This document shows positions 26,775 to 36,342 of a stretch of DNA of 64,000 nt, one piece after another (the first letter of the stretch is position 1; the number at the start of each line of letters is the position of its first letter). The stretch comes from Halostella litorea (GTDB taxonomy: Archaea > Halobacteriota > Halobacteria > Halobacteriales > Natronoarchaeaceae). The position numbers and the translations under genes are program-made. The stretch is from positions 175,223-239,222 of the forward strand of contig NZ_ML214300.1 in the NCBI RefSeq assembly GCF_004785955.1, in the 5' to 3' direction. The notes under the pieces were generated by a model that ran no database searches, was not told where the DNA came from, and saw only the letters and a program-made list of their open reading frames with translations.

Positions 26775-29471
26775 ATGACTGATTCGGGCCAGACGGGGCT
26801 CGGCGACTTCGGGGACGGCGGCGACGAGCGGCCCGCCGAGGAGGCGGCGGCCGTCGCCGGCAACGGCGGCGGGTCGTCCGTCGAGGTCGTCAACCCGCTG
26901 GAGGAGGCGGTACCGGAGGCCGACGGAACGGTCGACCTCACGGTGATGCAGGTCGACTACACCATCGTCGGGAGCGGGGAGGACGAGCGACCGATCATCC
27001 ACGTGTTCGGGCGCACCGCCGACGACGAACTGGAGCACGTCCGCGTGCTCGGCTTTCGGCCGTACTTCTACGCGCCGACCGCGAACCTCGACGCGGAGAA
27101 ACTGGACGACGACCGCATCACCGGCACGGAGGCGGGCCACGAGAGCATCCGGGGGGAGGAACTGACGAAGGTGTTCGGCCGGACGCCGCGGGACGTCGGG
27201 AACATCCGCGACCGGTTCGACCACTACGAGGCGGACATCCTGTTCCCGAGTCGCTTTCTCATCGACAAGGACGTCGGTAGCGGGATCCGCGTGCCCGAGC
27301 GGCGGGCCGACGACGGCAGCCTGCTCGTGCCACACGACGAGGTCGAGCCCGTCGAGGGCGAGGCGACGCCGCGGGTCAACACCTTCGACATCGAGGTCGA
27401 CGACCGCTCGGGCTTCCCCGAGGACGGCGAGGAGCCGATCGTCTGCCTGACGAGCTACGACTCCTACGACGAGCAGTACGTCGCGTGGCTGTACGACGCG
27501 CCGGTCGGCGGCGTCGACGCGCCCGAGGCGCTGTCCGAGTACGAGCCGATCGGCGACGACGCCGACATCGAGGTGCGCACCTTCGACGAGGAGGAGGCGA
27601 TGCTCGACGCGTTCGTCGGGTACATCGAGCGGACCGACCCCGACGTGCTAACGGGGTGGAACTTCGAGGACTTCGACGCGCCGTACTTCCTCGACCGGCT
27701 GGAGACGCTCGCGAGCTACGACCACGACTACGACCTCTCGATCGAGCGCCTCTCGCGCGTCGGCGAGGTGTGGCGCAGCGACTGGGGCGGGCCGGACGTG
27801 AAGGGCCGGGTGGTGTTCGACCTGCTGTACGCCTACAAGCGGACGCAGTTCACCGAACTGGAGTCCTACCGGCTGGACGCCGTCGGCGAGCAGGAACTGG
27901 GCGTCGGCAAGGAGCGCTACCCCGGCGACATCGGCGACCTCTGGGAGGACGACCCCGAGCGCCTGCTGGAGTACAACGTCAGGGACGTGGAACTCTGCGT
28001 CGAACTCGACCGCAAGCAGAACATCGTCGACTTCTGGGACGAGGTGCGTTCGTTCGTCGGCTGCAAGCTAGAGGACGCGACGACGCCCGGCGACGCGGTC
28101 GACCTGTACGTCCTCCACAAGGTCCACGGCGACTTCGCGCTCCCCTCCAAGGGCAAACAGGAGAGCGAGGACTACGAGGGCGGCGCGGTGTTCGACCCGA
28201 TCACGGGCGTCCGGGAGAACGTGACGGTGCTGGACCTGAAGTCGCTGTACCCGATGTGCATGGTGACGACGAACGCCAGCCCCGAGACCAAGGTCGACCC
28301 CGAGACGTACGACGGCGACACGTACGTCGCACCCAACGGGACCCACTTCCGGAAGGAGCCGGACGGCATCATCCGGGAGATGGTCGACGAACTGCTCGCC
28401 GAGCGCGAGGCGAAAAAGGAGCGCCGGAACGAGTACGACCCGAACAGCCAGGCCTACGAGCGGTTCGACCGCCAGCAGGCCGCGGTGAAGGTCATCATGA
28501 ACTCGCTGTACGGCGTGCTGGGCTGGGACCGGTTCCGGCTCTACGACAAGGAGATGGGCGCTGCCGTAACCGCCACCGGCCGCGAGGTGATCAACTTCAC
28601 CGAGTCCGCCGCCAACGAGGTAGGTCACGAGGTTGCCTACGGCGACACGGACAGCGTCATGCTCGAACTCGGGGGCGACGTCTCCGTCGACGAGGCCATC
28701 GAGCAGTCCTTCGAGATAGAGGAACACATCAACGCCTCGTACGACGAGTTCGCCAGCGAGGAACTGAACGCCGATGAGCACCGCTTCCAGATCGAGTTCG
28801 AGAAGCTGTACCGGCGGTTCTTCCAGGCCGGCAAGAAAAAGCGGTACGCCGGCCACATCGTCTGGAAGGAGGGCAAGGAGGTCGACGACGTCGACATCAC
28901 GGGGTTCGAATACCAGCGCTCGGACATCGCACCGATCACCAAGCGCGTCCAGAAGGAGGTCATCGACCGGATCGTCCACGGGGAGGACCGGGAGGCGATC
29001 AAGGAGTACGTCCACGACGTGATCGAGGACTTCCAGCGCGGCAACGTCGACCTGGACGACGTGGGCATCCCCGGCGGCATCGGCAAGCGCCTCGACAACT
29101 ACGACACCGACACGGCGCAGGTCCGAGGCGCGAAGTACGCCAACGCCTTCCTCGGGACGAACTTCGCGCGCGGGAGCAAGCCCAAGCGGCTCTACCTGAA
29201 GAAGGTCCACCCCGCCTTCTTCCGCCGGATGGAGGACGAGGAGGGGTTCGACCCGCAGCACGACCCGCTGTACGGCGAGTTCAAGCGTGACCCCGACGTC
29301 GTCTGCTTCGAGTTCGCCGACCAGGTGCCCGAGGAGTTCGAAGTCGACTGGGACAAGATGCTCGACAAGACGCTGAAGGGGCCGATCGCCCGCATTCTGG
29401 AGGCGCTCGACGTCTCCTGGGAGGAGGTCAAGTCGGGGCAGGAACAGACCGGACTCAGCAGCTTCATGTAG
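26775..29471 (+). CDS. polB: Family B DNA polymerase (PolB)
   Basis: An 898-residue replicative-type polymerase. The 3'-5' exonuclease motifs are NTFDIEV (near 203), TGWNFEDFD (near 294) and YNVRDVELC (near 400). The polymerase motifs are DLKSLYPMC (near 489), KVIMNSLYGVLGW (near 575) and YGDTDSV (near 622), and KKRYAG follows. All three polymerase motifs are uninterrupted, so there is no intein, although polB is a common intein site in haloarchaea. The start ATG at 26775 has a TATA-like GTTTTTATC 27 nt upstream. The C-terminus ends TGLSSFM, close to a PCNA-binding pattern. Its last 8 nt overlap the convergent kinase gene. Confidence 0.96.
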   Translation: MTDSGQTGLGDFGDGGDERPAEEAAAVAGNGGGSSVEVVNPLEEAVPEADGTVDLTVMQVDYTIVGSGEDERPIIHVFGRTADDELEHVRVLGFRPYFYAPTANLDAEKLDDDRITGTEAGHESIRGEELTKVFGRTPRDVGNIRDRFDHYEADILFPSRFLIDKDVGSGIRVPERRADDGSLLVPHDEVEPVEGEATPRVNTFDIEVDDRSGFPEDGEEPIVCLTSYDSYDEQYVAWLYDAPVGGVDAPEALSEYEPIGDDADIEVRTFDEEEAMLDAFVGYIERTDPDVLTGWNFEDFDAPYFLDRLETLASYDHDYDLSIERLSRVGEVWRSDWGGPDVKGRVVFDLLYAYKRTQFTELESYRLDAVGEQELGVGKERYPGDIGDLWEDDPERLLEYNVRDVELCVELDRKQNIVDFWDEVRSFVGCKLEDATTPGDAVDLYVLHKVHGDFALPSKGKQESEDYEGGAVFDPITGVRENVTVLDLKSLYPMCMVTTNASPETKVDPETYDGDTYVAPNGTHFRKEPDGIIREMVDELLAEREAKKERRNEYDPNSQAYERFDRQQAAVKVIMNSLYGVLGWDRFRLYDKEMGAAVTATGREVINFTESAANEVGHEVAYGDTDSVMLELGGDVSVDEAIEQSFEIEEHINASYDEFASEELNADEHRFQIEFEKLYRRFFQAGKKKRYAGHIVWKEGKEVDDVDITGFEYQRSDIAPITKRVQKEVIDRIVHGEDREAIKEYVHDVIEDFQRGNVDLDDVGIPGGIGKRLDNYDTDTAQVRGAKYANAFLGTNFARGSKPKRLYLKKVHPAFFRRMEDEEGFDPQHDPLYGEFKRDPDVVCFEFADQVPEEFEVDWDKMLDKTLKGPIARILEALDVSWEEVKSGQEQTGLSSFM

Positions 29472-31164
29472 ACTCACCGGTCGCTATCTCGAACCGCGCG
29501 CCGCCGTCCGTCCCTTCAGTCACGGTGATGCGCCAGTCGTGTGCCTCGACCGCCATCCGGACGATCGAGAGTCCGAATCCGGTCCCGTCGTCCGCCGACG
29601 TGTGGCCTCGGTCGAAGACCGCCTCGCGGTCCGCCGTGGGGATGCCGGGGCCGTTGTCCTCGACAAAGAAACCGTCGGCCGTCGTACCGACCCGGACCGT
29701 AACGTCGTCCCCACCGTGTTCGATCGCGTTTCGATAGAGGTTCTCGAAGATCTGCAGCAGTTGGGAGCGGTCGGCCCTCACCTGCTTTCGAACGTCGTTC
29801 TCCAGGGTCGCTTCCCGCGTGTCGACGTAGTTCCACGCCTCGTCGGCGACCCGAGAGAGGGCCACGTCCTCGGGGTCGTCGACGCTCCGACCCTGCTTCG
29901 CCATCGTCAGCATCTCGTCTATTATCCCTTCCATCCTGTCGAGGCTCTCCTCCATCTCGTCGAAGTGCCGAGGGTCGCCGGTCTCTCGCGCCAGGTCTAG
30001 GTAGCCGTCGATCACGTTGAGCGGGTTCCGGAGGTCGTGGCTGACGATGGAGGCGACCTCTTCGAGCCGTTCGTTCTTGCGCTCCAGTTCCGTCGACCGG
30101 CGTTCGAGCGCGCGCTGGCGCAGGACCTGGTCGGTGACGTCGGTGAACATGATGAGCCGGCCGACGCCCCGGTCCTCGTCGACCCGGATCGGGGAGATGG
30201 TGACGTCGAACCAGCGCTGCTCGGTCCCGCAGTCGTGAGAGAGACGCGTCCGCGTGTCGAATTCGTCCACGAGTGGTTCCGCCGACGGGACGTGGTCCGA
30301 GACCAGCGTCGACAGCTTCGTCCCCACGAGCGCGGACGGATCCGGGCCGACGATGGCTGCGCCGCGCTCGTTCGCGTCGACGATCGTATCCTCGGTGTCC
30401 ACGACGAGCACGCCGGCTTCGACGCTATCGAACACCGTGCTACGGGCGATCGGAATGAGGTCTAACAACCGGTAACGGTACACCGCGGTCGCGAGCATCA
30501 CCCCGGCGACAGCGAAGGCGAAGGGCGTCCCGTCGACCGCCGTCACCCCGACGAAGTACGCGGCGTTGGTCACCACCGGGACCGTGATCGCGACGAGTAC
30601 CGTCGCCGCCTGACCGCGGTACCGTTCGTCCCGGCGACGGCGGAACGACGCGACGAACAGGTAGATCGCGGCGACGATGAGCGCGTAGTCGTAGACGCTG
30701 TACACCACCGCCCACGGTCCCGGGGTTACCTCGGTGAACAGGCCGCCCGCCTGCCCGATGTCCCGTCGCACGAGGTGGTGAAGGTGATTCGTCCAGGTGA
30801 GGACGTTAGTCAGCGCCGGAATCACGAACAGGGCGGCGATCCGGCGGGGTCGCCGCCAGTCGTCGCGCCCCGTGTACTCCGCCGCGAACAGGAACAGCAG
30901 CGGCGAGATGAGCGTGGGACCCAGCACACGAACGTTGTTCCAGAAGGCGGCGGTCGCCGCTCCCGAACTAGTGATCTGGAGCGCGTACGCGCAACACCAC
31001 ACGGCCGTGGCGACTAGGATAGTTCCGAGGAGCCGCGCGACGCGCTCCGACCACCGTCGGAGCGTCGACAGGAACACCAACACCATGGCAACACCGGACA
31101 CGAACAGCAGGGCCACGTACGACGCCGACAGCGTGATCGATCCCCCGGGAGCGGCCCAACTCAC
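29464..31164 (-). CDS. Sensor histidine kinase, 7TM N-terminal domain, PAS, HisKA and HATPase
   Basis: The 566-residue protein has seven hydrophobic segments (about 12-230), a PAS domain (about 240-345) and the phospho-acceptor His376 in IVSHDLRNPLNVIDGY. The ATPase motifs are LYRNAIEHGGDD, VEDNGPGIP and GTGFGLSIV. It shares its whole layout with the kinase at 8560-10323. The start is GTG at 31164, with a TATA-like AAATATACC about 45 nt upstream. It overlaps the 3' end of polB by 8 nt. No response regulator is adjacent, as is usual for haloarchaeal kinases of this type. Confidence 0.88.
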   Translation of the reverse strand: MSWAAPGGSITLSASYVALLFVSGVAMVLVFLSTLRRWSERVARLLGTILVATAVWCCAYALQITSSGAATAAFWNNVRVLGPTLISPLLFLFAAEYTGRDDWRRPRRIAALFVIPALTNVLTWTNHLHHLVRRDIGQAGGLFTEVTPGPWAVVYSVYDYALIVAAIYLFVASFRRRRDERYRGQAATVLVAITVPVVTNAAYFVGVTAVDGTPFAFAVAGVMLATAVYRYRLLDLIPIARSTVFDSVEAGVLVVDTEDTIVDANERGAAIVGPDPSALVGTKLSTLVSDHVPSAEPLVDEFDTRTRLSHDCGTEQRWFDVTISPIRVDEDRGVGRLIMFTDVTDQVLRQRALERRSTELERKNERLEEVASIVSHDLRNPLNVIDGYLDLARETGDPRHFDEMEESLDRMEGIIDEMLTMAKQGRSVDDPEDVALSRVADEAWNYVDTREATLENDVRKQVRADRSQLLQIFENLYRNAIEHGGDDVTVRVGTTADGFFVEDNGPGIPTADREAVFDRGHTSADDGTGFGLSIVRMAVEAHDWRITVTEGTDGGARFEIATGEST

Positions 31165-31220
31165 GGTTCGTTCGTCACCAAGATAGGTCCGTCCTTTCGA
31201 CTGATCTGGTATATTTGTTT

Positions 31221-31236
31221 GGGCTACACATAGCCC
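31221..31236. promoter_or_regulatory. Perfect inverted repeat upstream of the kinase TATA box
   Basis: GGGCTA and TAGCCC pair perfectly around CACA. The repeat abuts the TATA-like element of the minus-strand kinase gene on its upstream side, where archaeal activators or a modified BRE may act. The role is inferred from position. Confidence 0.3.
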
Positions 31237-31448
31237 GTAGTCGACGGAGCAGCCATCCAGGCCGCGGGTAGCGGCGCGGCCGGGAAGAGCAGTACTAACA
31301 GCGATCTATCGGCGAGTTAACCGACACTGATCCCTGGATCCGGCACTCCATCATCTGCGCTCTTGACGGTCATCGGCAGCGCTGATCCCCCGCGGTTGTT
31401 TCTGGTTCTGAAAATCTATTTCCCACAGGACGAAAACGAATACGGCGA

Positions 31449-31462
31449 AATGCGAAAGCATT
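31449..31462 (+). promoter_or_regulatory. AATGC-GAAA-GCATT dyad in the suf promoter region
   Basis: A perfect 5-bp inverted repeat with a GAAA centre sits 46 nt before the sufC ATG, near the expected transcription start. It could be an operator for an iron or redox regulator, or a GNRA-capped hairpin in the 5' leader of the mRNA. Confidence 0.35.
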
Positions 31463-31507
31463 ATGCGTGGTACGGGCCTTGATAGAGGTACCAGAGGAGT
31501 ACCCAGT

Positions 31508-32422
31508 ATGGCACAATTAGAGCTCAGCAATCTCCACGCGGAAGTCGCCGAAGAGGGCGTAGACGAGCAGATTCTCAAGGGTGTCGACCTCACGGTCGAG
31601 TCCGGCGAGATCCACGCGCTGATGGGACCGAACGGCAGCGGGAAGTCCACGACAGCGAAGGTCATCGCGGGTCACCCCGCCTACGAGGTCACCGACGGCG
31701 AGGTGCTGCTCCACCTCGAGGAGGGTGACTTCGGCGGGGACTTCGATATCCCCGAGGACAAGCGCACGTGGGACCTGCTCGACCTCGAACCGAACGAGCG
31801 CGCCGCGCTCGGTATCTTCCTCGGCTTCCAGTACCCTGCCGAGATCGAGGGCGTCACGATGACGAACTTCCTCCGGACGGCGCTGAACGCCAAGCTCGAG
31901 GAGCGCGAGGAGCTCTTCGAGGACGAGGACGACGAGGACGAATCCGAGGAGGAAGCCGGCTACGAGTCCTCCCCGATGGAGGGCCCCGCCGACGAGGGCG
32001 AGGTCGGCGTCGCCGAGTTCCAGCAGATCCTCTCCGAGAAGATGGAGCAACTGGACATGGACGAGCGGTTCGCCCAGCGCTACCTCAACGCCGGCTTCTC
32101 CGGCGGCGAGAAGAAACAGAACGAGGTGCTTCAGGCCGCCATCCTCGAGCCGTCGATCGCCGTCCTCGACGAGATCGACTCCGGGCTCGACATCGACCGC
32201 CTGCAGGACGTCTCGAAGGGGATCAACGCGCTCCGCGACGAGCAGGGCACCGGCGTCCTCCAGATCACGCACTACCAGCGCATCCTCGACTACGTCGAAC
32301 CCGACCGCGTCCACGTCATGCTCGACGGCGAAGTCGCCGAGAGCGGCGGCGCGGAACTGGCCGAGAAGCTCGAGGACGAGGGGTACGACTGGGTCCGCGA
32401 GCAGGTGTACGGCACCGCGTAA
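31508..32422 (+). CDS. sufC: Fe-S cluster assembly ATPase SufC
   Basis: A 304-residue ABC-type ATPase with Walker A GPNGSGKSTT (40-49), signature FSGGEKKQNEVLQAA and Walker B IAVLDEIDSGLD. It powers the SufBCD scaffold in iron-sulfur cluster assembly. Compared with bacterial SufC (about 250 residues) it carries an acidic insertion (about 137-178, many Glu/Asp) between the Q-loop region and the signature, a halophilic feature. The ATG at 31508 follows a clear Shine-Dalgarno sequence, unlike most genes here. First gene of the suf cluster. Confidence 0.95.
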   Translation: MAQLELSNLHAEVAEEGVDEQILKGVDLTVESGEIHALMGPNGSGKSTTAKVIAGHPAYEVTDGEVLLHLEEGDFGGDFDIPEDKRTWDLLDLEPNERAALGIFLGFQYPAEIEGVTMTNFLRTALNAKLEEREELFEDEDDEDESEEEAGYESSPMEGPADEGEVGVAEFQQILSEKMEQLDMDERFAQRYLNAGFSGGEKKQNEVLQAAILEPSIAVLDEIDSGLDIDRLQDVSKGINALRDEQGTGVLQITHYQRILDYVEPDRVHVMLDGEVAESGGAELAEKLEDEGYDWVREQVYGTA

Positions 32423-32480
32423 CCGGATTCAACTAGAACCAACGCTATAAGGCCAGGACGGTAACCAACGAACAACAACA

Positions 32481-33911
32481 ATGAGTTCAGATCAAGACCA
32501 CCTGAAAGAGACGGACACCGAGAAGCGCTTCGAGTTCAAGAAAGAGGAGAGCGCTGCGGTGACGTCCGACAAGGGACTGACCGAGGAAGTCGTCCGCATG
32601 ATAAGCGACGACAAGGACGAACCGGAGTGGATGCTCGAGCGGCGCCTCCGCGCGCTCAAGCAGTACCAGGAGATGCCGATGCCGACCGACTGGCCCGGCC
32701 AGCCGGACCTGTCGGAGCTGGACGTCGAGGAGATCGTTCCCTACATCCGCCCCGACGTCGACAAGCGCGAGGGCGCGGACAGCTGGGACGACCTCCCCGA
32801 GGACATCCAGGACACGTTCGAGAAGCTGGGCATCCCGGAGGCCGAGCGGAAGGCGCTCTCGGGCGTCGGCGCGCAGTACGAGTCCGAGGTCGTCTACCAG
32901 AACATGCAGGAGCAGTGGGAGGAGAAGGGCGTCATCTTCTGCAACATGGACGAGGCCGTCCAGGAACACGAGGACCTCGTGAAGGAGCACTTCATGACGA
33001 AGTGCGTCCCCCCGAGCGACAACAAGTTCGCCGCGCTCCACGGCGCCGTCTGGTCGGGCGGCTCGTTCGTGTACGTCCCCGAGGGCGTCACCGTCGAGAT
33101 GCCCGTTCAGGCGTACTTCCGCATGAACAGCGAGGGGATGGGCCAGTTCGAGCACACCCTCATCATCGCCGAGGAGGGCTCGGAGGTCCACTACATCGAG
33201 GGCTGTTCGGCCCCGAAGTACGGCACCCACAACCTCCACGCCGGCGGCGTCGAGGTGTTCGTCGGCGAGGACGCCCACGTCCAGTACTCGACCGTCCAGA
33301 ACTGGTCGAAGAACACGTTCAACCTGAACACCAAGCGCGCCATCGCCGAGAAGGGCGGCACGATGGAGTGGGTGTCGGGCAGCATGGGCTCGAAGGCCAC
33401 GATGCTGTACCCGTCGACCATCCTCAAGGGGCGGGGCGCGACGGACAACCACATCACCATCGCCTTCGCGGGCGAGGGCCAGGACATCGACACCGGCGCG
33501 AAGGTGTACCACAACGCGCCGAACACGAAGTCGACAATCGAGTCCAAGTCCATCGCGAAGGACGGCGGCCGCACGAACTACCGCGGCCTCGTCCAGATCG
33601 CCGACGGCGCGGAGGGCTCGTCGACCGCCGTCGAATGCGACGCGCTGATGTTCGACAACGAGTCGACCTCCGACACCATGCCGTACATGGAGATCCAGGA
33701 GTCGAAGGTCGACGTCGCCCACGAGGCGACCGTCGGGAAGATCGGCGACGAGGACGTGTTCTATCTCCAGAGCCGCGGCCTCGACGACGACGACGCCAAG
33801 CAGATGATCGTCTCCGGCTTCATCGAGCCGATCACGGAGGAACTGCCCATCGAGTACGCGGTCGAACTGAACCGCCTCATCGAGCTGGAGATGGAGGGGA
33901 GCCTCGGATAA
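32481..33911 (+). CDS. sufB: Fe-S cluster assembly scaffold SufB
   Basis: The 476-residue SufB has the family blocks EKGVIFCNMDEAVQEHEDLVK, HYIEGCSAPKYG and the C-terminal STAVECDALMFDNESTSDT with the Cys and the Glu of EIQESKVDVAHEATVGK that are used for cluster building in SufB-SufD. A TATA-like CGCTATAAGG at 32442-32451, 30-38 nt before the ATG, suggests a second promoter besides that of sufC. The sufD gene follows with a 1-nt gap. Confidence 0.95.
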   Translation: MSSDQDHLKETDTEKRFEFKKEESAAVTSDKGLTEEVVRMISDDKDEPEWMLERRLRALKQYQEMPMPTDWPGQPDLSELDVEEIVPYIRPDVDKREGADSWDDLPEDIQDTFEKLGIPEAERKALSGVGAQYESEVVYQNMQEQWEEKGVIFCNMDEAVQEHEDLVKEHFMTKCVPPSDNKFAALHGAVWSGGSFVYVPEGVTVEMPVQAYFRMNSEGMGQFEHTLIIAEEGSEVHYIEGCSAPKYGTHNLHAGGVEVFVGEDAHVQYSTVQNWSKNTFNLNTKRAIAEKGGTMEWVSGSMGSKATMLYPSTILKGRGATDNHITIAFAGEGQDIDTGAKVYHNAPNTKSTIESKSIAKDGGRTNYRGLVQIADGAEGSSTAVECDALMFDNESTSDTMPYMEIQESKVDVAHEATVGKIGDEDVFYLQSRGLDDDDAKQMIVSGFIEPITEELPIEYAVELNRLIELEMEGSLG

Positions 33912-33912
33912 C

Positions 33913-35124
33913 ATGAGCACGCAGGTACACGCAACCATCGACGAGGGGACGGTACGGGAGCTCTCGGACTCGCTCGACGAGCCCGAGTGGCTCCTCGAAA
34001 CACGGCTGGAGGCGCTGGAGGCGCTCGACGACCTCGACATGCCGTCGGTCATCCGGACGCCCGGCCGCGAGTGGACGAACCTCCACGACCTGGACTTCGA
34101 GGGCTTCGTCGACCCGCTGAACGCCGCGGAGGACAAGGACCAGGTCGGCCCCGACGAGGTCGAGGTCCTGCCCTTCGCCGACGCGGTCGACGAACGCGAG
34201 GACCTCGTCAAGGAGCACTTCGGCTCCGTCGTCGACCCGCAGGAGGACTACCTGACGGCGCTGTCGACGGCGCTGTTTAGCACCGGGACGGTCGTCCACG
34301 TCCCTGAGGGCGTCGACGCGGAGGACGTGACGGTCCGCACCGAGATGAACAGCCGGTCGCTGTTCAACTACACGCTGGTCGTCACCGAGGAGTCCTCGTC
34401 GGTCACGATCCTCGAACGGCAGTCCACCGGCGACGACGTCGACGGCGAGCGCTACTACAGCGGGATCGTCGAGGTCGACGCCGCCGAGAACAGCAACGTC
34501 CAGTACGGCTCGCTCCAGAACCTGGACGAGGAGACGTACAACTACACGCTCAAGCGCGGCTACGCCGACACGTACGCCACGATCGACTGGATCGAGGGCA
34601 ACATCGGCTCGCGCCTGACCAAGAGCTCCGTCGAGACGTACCTCCAGGGCGACTCCTCGGAGAGCCAGATCGTCGGCGCGTTCTTCGGCCACGAGGACCA
34701 GCACTTCGACGTGAACGCCCGCGTCTGGCACGAGGCCGAGCACACCACCGCCGACCTCGTCACGCGCGGCGTCCTCGACGACGAGGCACGCTCCGTGTAC
34801 GAGGGCGTCCAGGACGTCGGGACCGACGCGTGGGACACCAACTCCTACCAGCGCGAGAACACGCTGATGCTCTCCGACGAGAGCGAGGCCGACGCCTCCC
34901 CGAAGCTGATCATCAACAACCACGACACCGAGGCGTCCCACAGCGCCACGGTGGGACAGGTCGACGAGGAGGACCTGTTCTACATGGAAGCACGGGGCAC
35001 CGACCCCGAGAGCGCGAAGAACATGCTCGTCGAGGGCTTCTTCGTGCCGGTGCTGGAGGAGGTCGCGGTCGACGAACTCCGCGACGACCTGCGGGACCTC
35101 GTCGCCGCGCGGCTGCGCCAGTAG
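33913..35124 (+). CDS. sufD: Fe-S cluster assembly protein SufD
   Basis: A 403-residue SufD, paralogous to SufB, with the right-handed beta-helix core and the conserved EASHSATVGQVDEEDLFYMEARG region, whose His corresponds to the functional His of bacterial SufD. SufB and SufD form the heterodimer on which clusters are made. Its ATG lies 1 nt after the sufB stop. No SufS or SufU gene is in the window; haloarchaea may supply sulfur from elsewhere. Confidence 0.95.
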   Translation: MSTQVHATIDEGTVRELSDSLDEPEWLLETRLEALEALDDLDMPSVIRTPGREWTNLHDLDFEGFVDPLNAAEDKDQVGPDEVEVLPFADAVDEREDLVKEHFGSVVDPQEDYLTALSTALFSTGTVVHVPEGVDAEDVTVRTEMNSRSLFNYTLVVTEESSSVTILERQSTGDDVDGERYYSGIVEVDAAENSNVQYGSLQNLDEETYNYTLKRGYADTYATIDWIEGNIGSRLTKSSVETYLQGDSSESQIVGAFFGHEDQHFDVNARVWHEAEHTTADLVTRGVLDDEARSVYEGVQDVGTDAWDTNSYQRENTLMLSDESEADASPKLIINNHDTEASHSATVGQVDEEDLFYMEARGTDPESAKNMLVEGFFVPVLEEVAVDELRDDLRDLVAARLRQ

Positions 35125-35246
35125 CGAGGCGCGCCCGAGCGCCTCGGAAAGCGAGCGGCGACGCCGCGAGTATTGCGACGGAATCGACTTTTGCGCCGTC
35201 CGCCGGAGTAGGGAGGGTTAAGTGACCCCGGGCCGGAACCGTTGGT

Positions 35247-35747
35247 ATGAGCCTGGGTCAACGCGTCTCGACCGACCACCAGCTCGCCCGGCTCCTGCAG
35301 ATCGGGGTCGTGCTGGAGGAGGTCGTCGAGGCGCGCGCCTACCGCCACCTCGACTCCCTCTCGCCGGCCGAACGGGAGGAGCTCGACGACGAGATAGCCG
35401 AACTGCTGGAGGACGCCGCCGAGGAGTCCGAGGACCACCGGGAGCGCCTGGAGCGGCTCGTCACGGAACTCGACGCCGAAACCGTCGCCTACGAGGAGAT
35501 AGAGAAGCTGGTTGAGGCCCAGTACGCCCAGACGAGTCCGGACGACTTCGACGGCGTGCTGTACGACGCGCTGTGTAACGAGGAGACCGCCTACAAGTTC
35601 TACGACGACCTCATCGAGGCCGTCGAGGCGAGCGACGCCGACTACGCGATCGACCGCGGCCGCCTGCTCGACACGCTGCGGACGATCCGCGCGGAGGAGG
35701 AGGAGGGCGTCGAAGAAGTCACCGCGATCATGGAGCGCCGAGCATGA
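35247..35747 (+). CDS. Ferritin-like/rubrerythrin-like four-helix protein
   Basis: A 166-residue all-helical protein with possible di-iron ligands in QIGVVLEEVVEARAYRHL (Glu near 24-28 and His), EESEDHRERL, YEEIEKLVEAQ and NEETAYKFYDDLIEAVE. These are spaced as in the ferritin-like superfamily. A TATA-like GGTTAAGTG 27 nt upstream gives it its own leaderless promoter. It stands between the SUF genes and an iron-type DtxR regulator, which fits a role in iron storage or in protecting iron-sulfur assembly from oxidants. Iron binding is inferred. Confidence 0.75.
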   Translation: MSLGQRVSTDHQLARLLQIGVVLEEVVEARAYRHLDSLSPAEREELDDEIAELLEDAAEESEDHRERLERLVTELDAETVAYEEIEKLVEAQYAQTSPDDFDGVLYDALCNEETAYKFYDDLIEAVEASDADYAIDRGRLLDTLRTIRAEEEEGVEEVTAIMERRA

Positions 35748-35778
35748 CCTGGCACACGCATTCGACGGGGGGTATCGT

Positions 35779-36210
35779 ATGAACACCGGCGACCAGTACC
35801 TCAAGGCGATCTACCTCGCGCAGCGCCTGGAGGACGGACCGGCCGCGACCGGCACGCTCGCGGACATGCTGGAGGTCAGCCCCGCGAGCGTCAACGAGAT
35901 GATCGGCAAGCTGGAGGACCGCGGCCTCGCCGACCACGAGAAGTACAAGGGCGTCACCCTCACCGACGAGGGGATCGTCCGCGCCGAGGACGCGCTCCAG
36001 ACGTACTGCATCATCGAGCGGTTCCTCGCCAACGTGCTCGAAGTCCAGGAGTACCGCGAAGAGGCCCGCGCCCTGGAGAGCGTCATCGACGACACCGTCG
36101 CCGAGCGGCTCGACACCATCATCGACCGCCGCAGCGAGTGTCCCGACTGCTTCGACGCCGAGGAGGACAAGTGCGAGTACCTGGAGCCGGTGGTCGAAGG
36201 GGCCGACTGA
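35779..36210 (+). CDS. DtxR/SirR family metal-dependent regulator (short form)
   Basis: A 143-residue regulator. The winged helix-turn-helix (GTLADMLEVSPASVNEMIGKLEDRGLADHEKYKGVTLTDEG) is followed by a dimerisation/metal domain with two Cys pairs, CPDCFDAEEDKCEYLEP near the end. There is no SH3/FeoA domain. It is 31 nt after the ferritin-like gene and probably in its operon. Iron-responsive control of SUF and the ferritin-like gene is a reasonable inference. Confidence 0.85.
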   Translation: MNTGDQYLKAIYLAQRLEDGPAATGTLADMLEVSPASVNEMIGKLEDRGLADHEKYKGVTLTDEGIVRAEDALQTYCIIERFLANVLEVQEYREEARALESVIDDTVAERLDTIIDRRSECPDCFDAEEDKCEYLEPVVEGAD

Positions 36211-36342
36211 CCGGCCGCGATATCGAACGATAAGCCATAAGCCCGTCTGGCGAATATTCGGTAGCACGCTCGAGACGAGCGACGTCCCTGCCGGTGACCG
36301 GTCCGACGGACCGCGGATACCGGGAGCGAACGCCGCGAGCGA

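Larger units (their letters stand above)
31165..31507. other. 343-bp intergenic region between divergent kinase and suf genes
   Basis: The region is less GC-rich than its surroundings and holds no convincing gene. On the kinase side are a TATA-like element (31208-31216) and a perfect hairpin GGGCTA-CACA-TAGCCC (31221-31236) just upstream of it. On the suf side are TATA-like sequences (CTATTT near 31415 and GAATACG near 31438), a hairpin AATGC-GAAA-GCATT (31449-31462) and a good Shine-Dalgarno sequence AGAGGAG ending 8 nt before the sufC ATG. I see nothing else between about 31240 and 31400. Confidence 0.55.
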
